Shown here piece after piece: positions 53,934 to 62,600 of a stretch of DNA of 64,000 nucleotides. Each line of letters starts with the position of its first letter. The stretch's first letter is position 1. Below the pieces are notes generated by a model, which saw only the letters and a list, made by a program, of their open reading frames with translations, had not been told where the DNA came from and did not search any database. The translations under genes and the position numbers were made by a program. Source of the stretch: JALYXV01 sp963733505 (GTDB lineage Bacteria > Actinomycetota > Acidimicrobiia > Acidimicrobiales > Palsa-688); the NCBI GenBank assembly GCA_963733505.1, contig CAVTDW010000017.1, positions 134,436-198,435 of the forward strand, read 5' to 3'.

Positions 53934-56159
53934 TCAGCCGCCCTCTGACAAGCCGATGCGACGGTAGAGCCGCTGCAGCGGCTCGGGCGCCCACCAGTTC
54001 GCTTCGCCCGCCAGCCGCATGAATGCCGGAACCAACACCCCTCGCACCAAGGTGGCGTCGACCAGGACGGCCATGGTCAGCCCGACGCCGAACATCTTGA
54101 GGAAGGTCACTTCCGAGGTGGCGGTGGCGGTGAAGATCACGGCGAGCAGCAACGCTGCCGCGGTCACGATCCGGCCGGTGCGTTCAAGGCCGAGCGCGAC
54201 CGAACTGACGTTGTCGCCGGTGCGGTCGTGCTCCTCCTTGATCCGCGACAGGAGGAAGACCTCATAGTCCATGGACAGCCCGAACGCGATGCAGAACATC
54301 AAGATGGGGGTGGTCGTCTCCAGCCGGCCGGTGGCCGTGAAGTTGAAGAAGTGCGCCCAGTGGCCCTGTTGGAAGATCCACACCATGGCGCCGAAGGTGG
54401 CGGTGAGACTGAGCAGGTTCAGGACCAGTGCTTTGACCGGCACCACCACACTGCCGGTCATCAGGAACAACACGCTGAAGGTGACCAGGGCGATGAGGGC
54501 GCCGGCCAACGGCAGCTTGCTCCCGAGCGACGCCTTCGAGTCGACCAGTTGGGCCGACTGTCCGCCGACGATGATGGGAAAAGGCGCAGCGGTGCCGCGG
54601 ATGGCGTGTACCAGCGTTTCGGCCTGGGCTGACTGTGGGTCGACCGTCGGCACCGCCGAAAGCCAGGTACCGCCAGCTGGGCCGGGCGCGGTGAACCGGG
54701 CGCTGGCGGCGTTGGGTGGGGCCACCAGATTGCCTCCCGCGTAGGAGCCCGTGGCGGCGTCGACGCGACCCACGTTGGCGATCAGCGAGAGCCGGGCGGC
54801 GTAGGCGCCGATGACGGCCACGCCCCTGGGGTCGGCGGTCGGGGCCACGATCTGGGCCGCGCTGGCCTCGTTTCCGGTGAAATTGGTGCGGATCGACTGG
54901 TGGACCAGATGGCTGGTGGCCGTGCTGGGCAGCACCCGGTCGTCGGGAAGCCCAAAGCTGATGTGGCGGAATGGGGATCCCAACACCACGAGCAGGATGA
55001 TTACCGCCCCGCCCATGACCACGGGACGGCGCATAACCGTCGTGGCCAGTCGGTGCCAGAAACCGTGCTCGGTGTCGGGAATGGTGCGGGCCTTCAGGCG
55101 GCCCCCGAGCGTGCCAAGGTCGACGCGGGGGCCGAGTACCGCCAGAATGGCTGGGAGGACGACGACGGCACCGACCGCGGCCAGGATCGTGACCGCGATT
55201 CCGGCATAGGCGAACGACTTCAGGAAGTACAGGGGAAACACCAGCAGCGCCGCCAACGAGACAGCGACGGTGGTGGCGCTGAAGACGACGGTGCGGCCCG
55301 CGGTCTGTATGGTCCGGACCACAGCCTGCGACGGGTCGAGTCCGGCATGCACCTCCTCCCGAAAGCGGGAGACGATGAACAGGCTGTAGTCGATCGCGAG
55401 ACCGAGCCCGAGCGCCGTGGTCAGGTTGAGCGAGAAGATGCTCACGTGGGTGAACAGCGTGATCACCCGCAACACGAGCAGGGTGCCGACTACTGAGAGG
55501 GCGCCGATCGCAACCGGCAGGAGCGACGCCACGGCGCTGCGGAAGATCAACAGCAGGAGCAGCAAGGTCGGGAGCAGCGACAGCATCTCGGCTCGCTTGA
55601 GGTCTTCTTGGACCTGGGTACCGACCTGATGAAACACCTGGGCCTGGCCGCCGACTTCGACCGCGAGCTGCGAGTTGTCCAGTTGGTAGCGGGGTGCGAT
55701 TGCTTTGATGTTCTTCGTTACTTGGTCGTCGCTGCCGGTCACGCGAGCCAGGATGAGGGCCTGCGTCCCGTCCTTGCTGCGCAGCGGCGGGGCGTTGCCG
55801 AGCGACCAGTACGAGGTGACCTGATCGGCGCCGATGCTCGGTTCACGGCCCAGCTGCTCGGTGACGGCCCGCGCCGCCCGGCCTACCGCGGGGTCGTCGA
55901 CCGCTGGTGTACCGGCAGTGGCGCCCGGCGCGGCCTTGGCGGTTACGAGAAGCACCACGTTGGGGTCGCCGGTGTGGAACTGGCGGGCCAGCAGATCGTG
56001 AGCCTTGGATGACGGGGCATTCGGATCGAAGAAGCCCCCGGAGGACAGGTGCGATGCCACCCCCCCGCCGATCGCACCGGCTGCAATGGTGGCGACCAGG
56101 GCGGCCACGAGCACGATCCGGCCCCGGCGCACGACGAAAGCGGCCAGTCGATTCAGCAT
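53934..56159 (-). CDS. MMPL/RND-family membrane transporter
   Basis: From the ATG at 56159 the protein has 741 residues; an in-frame start at 56186 is also possible. It has the MMPL layout: one N-terminal helix (IVLVAALVATIAAGAIGGG), a large extracytoplasmic domain, and five helices with LTTALGLGLAIDYSLFIVSRFREE. A second extracytoplasmic domain and a second helix block with ILMFCIAFGLSMDYEVFLLSRIKEEHD follow. The two DY pairs are the proton-relay residues of the family. MMPL proteins export lipids or hydrophobic compounds to the cell envelope. The short CCGNHGQPGC gene precedes it on the same strand. Confidence 0.92.
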   Translation of the reverse strand: MLNRLAAFVVRRGRIVLVAALVATIAAGAIGGGVASHLSSGGFFDPNAPSSKAHDLLARQFHTGDPNVVLLVTAKAAPGATAGTPAVDDPAVGRAARAVTEQLGREPSIGADQVTSYWSLGNAPPLRSKDGTQALILARVTGSDDQVTKNIKAIAPRYQLDNSQLAVEVGGQAQVFHQVGTQVQEDLKRAEMLSLLPTLLLLLLIFRSAVASLLPVAIGALSVVGTLLVLRVITLFTHVSIFSLNLTTALGLGLAIDYSLFIVSRFREEVHAGLDPSQAVVRTIQTAGRTVVFSATTVAVSLAALLVFPLYFLKSFAYAGIAVTILAAVGAVVVLPAILAVLGPRVDLGTLGGRLKARTIPDTEHGFWHRLATTVMRRPVVMGGAVIILLVVLGSPFRHISFGLPDDRVLPSTATSHLVHQSIRTNFTGNEASAAQIVAPTADPRGVAVIGAYAARLSLIANVGRVDAATGSYAGGNLVAPPNAASARFTAPGPAGGTWLSAVPTVDPQSAQAETLVHAIRGTAAPFPIIVGGQSAQLVDSKASLGSKLPLAGALIALVTFSVLFLMTGSVVVPVKALVLNLLSLTATFGAMVWIFQQGHWAHFFNFTATGRLETTTPILMFCIAFGLSMDYEVFLLSRIKEEHDRTGDNVSSVALGLERTGRIVTAAALLLAVIFTATATSEVTFLKMFGVGLTMAVLVDATLVRGVLVPAFMRLAGEANWWAPEPLQRLYRRIGLSEGG

Positions 56160-56318
56160 CCTGCCCCCGTGATCGCGGCCAAACATAACCGCGCACGGGC
56201 AGTCGCCGCTGGCTATCTGGAGAGGTGCGACGAGCCCAGGCTCGCGGGCTAGTCCCGCGACTTAGTGGTCGTGGTGATCGTGGTCGTGTGGACCCTCACG
56301 GGGCCCGTCGGACGCTTG

Positions 56319-56471
56319 TCAACAGCCGGGTTGGCCGTGATTGCCGCAGCACCCCGAGTGGTTGCGCATTTTGGTGAGGTTGTTCGCCAGTACCAGTTTC
56401 ACCTTGGTGGCGAACGGCGCGTCGTAGTTGCGGAAGTTGGCGATGGAAACACGAACGCTGGGTCGTTCCAT
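56319..56471 (-). CDS. Small conserved-type protein ending in CCGNHGQPGC
   Basis: An ATG at 56471 opens 50 codons. The product contains ATKVKLVLANNLTKMRNHSG and ends CCGNHGQPGC, just before a TGA. I recognise this ending (CCGNxGxPGC) as the mark of a widespread small bacterial family without known function; three closely spaced Cys suggest metal binding or redox chemistry. The frame after the TGA stays open for 18 codons (QASDGPREGPHDHDHHDH) and ends in TAA at 56262. The tail is like a metal-binding His/Asp tail. The gene is on the same strand as the MMPL transporter, about 160 bp upstream of it, and divergent from the gene at 56553. Confidence 0.65.
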   Translation of the reverse strand: MERPSVRVSIANFRNYDAPFATKVKLVLANNLTKMRNHSGCCGNHGQPGC

Positions 56472-56552
56472 CACCCCATCGTATGCGGCATAGACGAGCA
56501 GTTCGTCGACCGACACGCAGGCGCGAGGCGCCACGGCAGAGGGAGATCGGCC

Positions 56553-56987
56553 ATGGCTGACAGGCTCATCGTGGTTGACGGGTACCGAGCCACCGAAAAG
56601 GACAAGACGAACCTGAGAAAGGAGGCATGGTCGTTCGCGCTGGACCAGCGCGCCTTCGGTCCGCGGCGCCTGGTCGTTGCTTTCGCCAACCGGCGCGGCC
56701 GTTTCCTGAGCCTCGCTCACACCCGGCGTATCGAGCCTCCCGAGGCATCGTTGGGCGCCTGCATCCAGCATTCCGGTCGTGGTGCCGCCGCCGCAATCGC
56801 ATTCTGTGACGAGGTGGTCATCGAAGGTCCGCCGCCGCCCGATCTAGGCGTCCGGTTTGCATCGGCTCGCGCGATTGCCCGCTCGTACCAGATCCACCTC
56901 GTCGACTGGTTCGCGTGCGACGATCAGCTGTTCCGAAGCAGCCGCTTCGCACTTGATCCCGATGGCGACTGGTGGGACGTCCCTTGA
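56553..56987 (+). CDS. Hypothetical protein, possibly a degenerate RadC/JAB-fold protein
   Basis: Starting at the ATG at 56553 behind GAGGGAGA, the protein has 144 residues. The order of elements (RRLVVAFANRRGRFLSLAHTRR, ACIQHSGRGAAAAIAFCDE, ARAIARSYQIHLVDWFACDDQLFRS) follows the JAB fold of RadC. The zinc-binding HxHP segment is replaced by FCDEVV, so it would not be an active metalloprotease-type domain. The assignment rests on pattern alone. It is divergent from the CCGNHGQPGC gene, with 81 bp between starts. Confidence 0.6.
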   Translation: MADRLIVVDGYRATEKDKTNLRKEAWSFALDQRAFGPRRLVVAFANRRGRFLSLAHTRRIEPPEASLGACIQHSGRGAAAAIAFCDEVVIEGPPPPDLGVRFASARAIARSYQIHLVDWFACDDQLFRSSRFALDPDGDWWDVP

Positions 56988-57117
56988 GTACCCCCCATGC
57001 CCCATCTCGCGTCGCATGAACACCCCTTCTTCGTCGCAGCGATCAGGCCGAGGTGGGACCTACCGATGACTCCCGGCCACGCGCACGTACCACCGTCGCC
57101 GCGATGGCCAGGGTGCG

Positions 57118-58477
57118 TCAGTTCGCGACGGGATCGACCCGGCGCTGTCGGTCGGCGAGGGTGAACGCACCGCCGATCAGCGCGACAATCTCGATGGAGG
57201 CGTAGTTTTCGTCGAATGCCACAGTGGGGTTGCTGATCATGGCCGATACGACGTATGTGCGCCCTTCGACGGTTGTCGCCAGGTAGTTCAGTGTGAGCAC
57301 GCCTGGCTCAGACCCACCCTTGTACCAGACCGTCGACCAATGGTGCGGATCAAGCCGGATACCGGCGTCGTTGATCGACAGCGCATGGTCGACCCCGCTC
57401 AGCGCTGGGTCCTGGGACTGTCGGTCGAGGCCGGCATAGGCGGCAGATGTCGGTGGGAGATGCGAACCACTCAAGGGTATCGATGGCGCGAGGCTCGACC
57501 CATGGGACGGGCGCGGACCGCGCGAGTGGGTCAATCGTGTTCGTCAGGTAGTCGCTCCGTTCCCCGCGGCGCAGAGCGAGGTACTGGTTGGCCAGCGACG
57601 GATACCCTTTGCCCTTCAACTGGAACAGTTCCCGGGTGGTCAGGAACGGCTGATTGGCACTCGGCTTTGCCATCCCGAACCGCTGCTGCTGGCGCCGAAG
57701 CGCGACCGGCCCCAGGAAGTGCAGCAGATGATCGGCGGCCGTGTTGTCGCTGATCGAGATCATCTCGTCTGCGTAAGTGCTGAGTGGCAGTTCGGTGCCG
57801 GACGGAAGATCCTGGAGGACGCCCGACGGGAGGCTCTTCCAGTCGTCACGGATGGCAAGGGTTTGGTCCCAGGCGGCGTCGCCTTGCTCGACGGCTTGCG
57901 CGAGCGCCCCAAGCACGTAGAGCTTGAAAGCAGAACCAAGTGGCCGGGACGTCGACGCGGCCAGCCCGTCCACGGCGCTGCAGTGATCGTGGTCGAGTCG
58001 TGCGGTCAGGAACGAGACATCGGGCCCCAGCGCCCGCAGGCGGTCATGAATCTCCCGCCACGACTTCGGTGGCGGACGCCGCAAGGCCAGCCCGGCAATG
58101 AGCCCCGACGGATCGACCGATAGGTCCAACAACCACAGGAGGTGGTTGGCGCCGGTGACACCAACGGTGGCGTTGGCAGCCGAACCGGTGTATGACGCGA
58201 GGCTGAGTCCACCGGGCCCCGCGATCTGGGCCAGGATCGGATTGAGCTGATCGATCCCGACCGATGTCAGGAAGCCGGCGTCGAAATGGTGCGCTGCATC
58301 GGCGCCGCTGATCGGGAGGTGATGGGTGGCATCGATCAGCCACGTCACCTGCAGACCGACCGGGGTGTTTGGCACGACCCGAGCCGGAACCGGAGCGGGA
58401 GCCGGGGCCGCGGCGACAGGTGCCGTCCCTCCGGCAACGACGAGCATGCAAATGAGCCCAACCAGCACCCTGCGCAT
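57118..58477 (-). CDS. Class A beta-lactamase-like serine hydrolase (one frameshift)
   Basis: From the ATG at 58477 the exported protein is about 452 residues. A signal peptide (MRRVLVGLICMLVVAGGTAP, cut near VAAAP) and an N-terminal domain of about 170 residues precede the hydrolase. Catalytic motifs of class A serine hydrolases are visible: SxxK in LGSAFKLYVLG, SDN in ISDNTAADHLL and KGG in WYKGGSEPG. The frame is broken near 57445; deleting one T turns DICRLC into DIAAYAGLDRQ and joins the parts. The beta-lactamase fold is certain, but the KGG with an N-terminal domain fits esterase or penicillin-binding-type serine hydrolases as well as a resistance enzyme. Confidence 0.85.
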
Positions 58478-59549
58478 GACGGTCTCCCAGTCCGAGCTGC
58501 GAGCAACGGCACCATGCGCTGGCCTAGGTTCGCTCGAGACGCATCCTTGTCTGAGTGGTCCCTGGCTCACTGTGAGGTCTACCACAGCGCGAAAGGGTCG
58601 AAATCATGCGGGTGTCAGGACCGGCGTGGCGCGGGCCCAGCACCGATACAAAGGTGAAGAATCGACAGCCGAAGTCACCGGCCTACTGTCTGGATGATCC
58701 TGGACTGAGTGTGGCGTTGTCGGTCGGCTGGGAGTGGGGTGCATCGTGGACCGGGCCTTAGGGCCGAGGCTTCATTGCAATAGATGACCGCCACAGGGCA
58801 TGAACTGCTAGGAAAGGACGATTCACGTCAGTTGGCGGCGACGTGCTGAGGTAGCTGGGGGCGTAGGGCCGGGCTCACGGGTGCGGACGCGCGGACGGAT
58901 CTGGCCATCGCCCCACTTCGCTCGCGTTGGCGGTCGGCCGCTGCGGCCAGCACGTCGGCCATCGAGCGCGGTCCCGACTCGCCTCGTAGCTCACCCCGCA
59001 GTCTCGGCCATCTCGGGCCGCGACCTGCGCGGCAAGCAGGAGAGGGGTGACGCCGCTCGGGGAGCATCTGGCGCAGCGCCCCGGGCGCCGAGCACCGGGC
59101 CAGCGTGACCAACTCGCAGAGCCGTAGGTCGGGATTGCCGAAACGCCCGTGCTCGCCGCAAGCAGGAGCTTTTCGCCGCGACTGCTGTGGGGCCAGCCCG
59201 CGGCCAAGCCGGCGAAGAAGCTGAAGAGGGTGGAAAAAGGAGCCCCGACCGAGCAGGAGAAGCGTCCCGGGCAGGCGTCCCGCGATCAGGTGGCCGACCG
59301 ACTCGTGTTGCGAGATGGAAACGCTGAGGTCGCCTCGGATAAGTTTGGCTTCGACCGCGGCAGTTCTCCCTTTCTGCGTCGTCGAAACGGGTGGCCAGAC
59401 CATCGGGGTCTCCTCGTCGGAGCCCGGGGTATCGGTTCGTCGCCCCGGCCGTGTCCCCGGCAGGTGGCTCCAAGAACGCGTCCCGTCATGGCCAGTGGTC
59501 GACTTGTCGTGCTATTTATTGGCCATGTGGGCGATGTTTCTGGGCGCCG
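58478..59549. other. Stretch of about 1.1 kb with no convincing gene
   Basis: This space between the serine hydrolase and the leader of the second surface protein contains overlapping frames on the minus strand (58828-59403, 58875-59207, 58991-59473). None keeps protein-like sequence over its full length, though pieces in different frames look coding. It may hold a decayed gene or one broken by further sequence errors. No hairpin terminator or RNA gene is apparent. Confidence 0.4.
58828..59403 (-). CDS. Doubtful ORF, possibly a broken gene
   Basis: The 191-residue frame starts at an ATG and has hydrophobic, protein-like sequence near its start (AEAKLIRGDLSVSISQ, then GRLPGTLLLLGRGSFF is the reading at 59250-59350). 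The middle is rich in Arg and Pro, as expected for a wrong frame. The end (MADVLAAAADRQRERSGAMA) is plausible again. This could be a real gene with indels. I recognise no family. Confidence 0.25.
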   Translation of the reverse strand: MVWPPVSTTQKGRTAAVEAKLIRGDLSVSISQHESVGHLIAGRLPGTLLLLGRGSFFHPLQLLRRLGRGLAPQQSRRKAPACGEHGRFGNPDLRLCELVTLARCSAPGALRQMLPERRHPSPACRAGRGPRWPRLRGELRGESGPRSMADVLAAAADRQRERSGAMARSVRASAPVSPALRPQLPQHVAAN

Positions 59550-59611
59550 ATCGGTGCACAGTGACGCCGAGGGCGAGTAGCTGGCTCGCGACAGAAGGCA
59601 GGAGCGAAAAG
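59550..59611 (+). promoter_or_regulatory. Conserved 5' leader of surface-protein gene 2
   Basis: This is the second copy of the leader described at 35015-35076. It has the same hairpin stem GCGAG/CTCGC (59573-59577 and 59585-59589) with loop TAGCTGG instead of TACCACG, and the same GGAGCGAAAAG before the ATG at 59612. Blocks of identical sequence are separated by a few changes, most of them in the loop. Confidence 0.5.
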
Positions 59612-62600
59612 ATGACGAAGGGCGCTGACAGCCTGGTGGGCGGAACCGTGCAGGAGGCCAGGGGACGCCGGGAGACCCGGGGTGGGGGGCTTCGTCACCG
59701 CGGCGTGGTTCTCCTGATCGCCCTGGTGGCCGGCGTGGGGCTGCCCATCGTCGGCGCGTCGGTGGCCCGGGCGGCGACGACGTTCACGGTGACCAACGTC
59801 AACGACTCGGGCACCGGTTCGTTGCGTCAGGCCATAATCGACGCCAACAACGGCTCCACCAATGCTGTCATCGCGTTCGCCATCCCGGGAACGGGGCCCT
59901 TCAAGATCTCGCCGAGCACGGATCTCGATGCCATCGTCGTGCCCGTGGTCGTCGACGGGTACAGCGAGCCAGGTTCGTCTCCGGCCACGGCCAGCTTGCC
60001 CGCCCACATCGAGATCCAGATCGACGGCGCCGGGACCATCCCCGAGGGCATCCAGGTGTCAGATTCGAGTGGGACGACCACAGTCAAGGGGTTGTCGGTG
60101 ACCAACTTCACCGATTGCGGCATCTGCCTGAACGGTGACGGCCAGGTCGCGGAAGGCAACTATGTGGGATTGGCGCCCGATGGTTCGACGGAAGGGGCGA
60201 ATACGAACGGGATCCAGAGCCTCGGCAACGGTGATGTGGTGGGCGGCACGACGCCGGCGGCGCGCAACGTGATCGATACCGGCGCTAACTTCGGCAACGC
60301 CGGCGTCTGGGGCCGGGCAACCTTCACCACCGTGGAAGGCAACTGGATCGGCCTGAACGCCGCGGGAACGGTGGGCCTGGGCGTAGGCATTGGCGTCGAA
60401 CTGCCCGGTGCCGGCGCGACCCTGATCGTCGGCAACGTCCTGACCGGTGACGACACCGAAAATGCATGGGGGGTCTGGTCGAGCGGGTCGGGCGGAACGG
60501 TCGTGTCGGGCAACCTGATCGGCACCAACCCCGCCGGGACCGCCGCTCTCGGCAGCCTCGACAAAGGCGTTCTCCTCGTGGGTGACAGCGACGCCATCAT
60601 CGGCACCTCCCCAGCCGGAGGGGGAAACGTCATCGCCAGCTCGTTCAATGGAATCGACGTCGACGGCGCGGTCCAGGCCACGATCACGGGCAACCACATC
60701 GGCGTCGACGCCACGAACACCGTGGCGCTGCCGAACTTCAGCGTCGGCGTGTTCGTCGACAGTGGCGGCAGCGCGACGGTGACGGGCAACACGATCGCCA
60801 ACTCGCCCGCCGAAGGCGTGGGGGTGGGCAACTCGCCGACCGACACGGCCACGGCGACGGTGGAGCAGAACTCGATATTCGACAACGGCTTTCTCGGTAT
60901 CGACCTGGCCAATGACGGTCTCACAGCCAACGACGGGCCCGGCGACGGCGACACCGGCCCCAACTCGTTGCAAAACTTCCCGACGTTGACGTCGGTGACC
61001 ACGGGCGCCTCGACCACGCTCGCGGGGACGTTGGCCAGCACGGCCAACGCCACGTTCACCCTCGACTTCTACGCCAACCAAGACCTGGACGGGTCCGGCA
61101 TCGCCGAGGGCCAGAGGTGGCTGGGGTCGACGTCGGTGACGACCAATGGCTCGGGGGTGGCCAACTTCACCGCCACCGGGCTGGGGGCGAGCACCGCAGG
61201 CGAGTTCTTCACCGCCACCGCCACCGACGCCGCCGGTGAGACATCGGAGTTCAGCGCGTCGCCGCCGGTGGCGGTGAACGACACTGCCACCACCCAGGAG
61301 AACACGGCGGTCAACTTCAACATTTTGGCCAACGACACCGACGTCGACAGCCCCGACGGTGACCTGACGGTAAACACGGTGAGCGCCCAGACGGGGGGCT
61401 CGGCGAACGTGGCCGACGACGGCGACGTCGCCTTCACCCCGACTACGGGGTTCAGCGGCACCGCCTCGTTCTCCTACACCGCGGTCGACCAGACCGGGGC
61501 GGTGTCCAACTCGGCCACCGTCACCATCACCGTGACCGCGGCCGCCAACACCGCCCCGACCCTGGCGCCGATACCGGATCAGACCGCCCAGGTGGGCAGC
61601 CAGTTGTCGTTCACGGCGCACGGCTCGGACAGCGACAGCCCACCCCAGACGCTGACCTATTCGTTGGTCGGCGCCCCGACGGGGGCGGCCATCGATCCGG
61701 CCACCGGGGTGGTCACGTGGACGCCGACGGCGGCCCAGATCGGGTCGACGTCGTTCACGGTGCAGGTGTCCGACAATGGGACCCCGAACCTGTCGGCTAC
61801 GACCGGGGTGAAGGTGACGGTGACGGCGGCGGGTACCACCACGGTGGTGACGTCGTCGATGAACCCGTCCACCTACGGCCAGTCGGTGACCTTCACGGCC
61901 ACGGTCTCGGGCGGCGATCACGGCGGCACCGTCGGGTTCTTGGCTGACAACTCCCCGATCGGCGGGTGCGGCACGGTCTCCCTGGGTGGCCCGAACGGCA
62001 ACCAGGCGTCGTGTGCCATTTCGACGCTGGGCGCCGGGCCCCATACGGTCACCGCCAAGTACATCGGCGACCCGGCCTCGGCGGCCAGTGAGAACACCCT
62101 GACCGGCCAAATCGTGAACAAGGCGGTATTGACAGTCACCGCGTCCAACGGGTCGATGACCTACGGGGGGACGCCGCCGACGGTCACGGCGACGATCACG
62201 GGGTTCGTGAATGGTGAGGGCCCGGCGGTGTTGACCGCCCAGCCGGTGTGCACCGCCAACGCCAGTCCGTCGCCCAACGCGGGGACTTATCCGAACCGGA
62301 CGTCGTGTTCGGGGGCGGCCGCTGCCAACTACACGTTCAGTTATGTGAAGGGCACCCTTACGGTGGGCCAGGCGGTGTTGACGGTGACGGCGTCGAACGC
62401 CACGATGACCTACGGGGCGACGCCGCCGGCGGTCACGGCGACGATCACGGGGTTCGTGAATGGTGAGGGCCCGGCGGTGTTGACCGCCCAGCCGGTGTGC
62501 ACCGCCAACGCCAGTCCGTCGCCCAACGCGGGGACTTATCCGAACCGGACGTCGTGTTCGGGGGCGGCCGCTGCCAACTACACGTTCAGTTATGTGAAGG

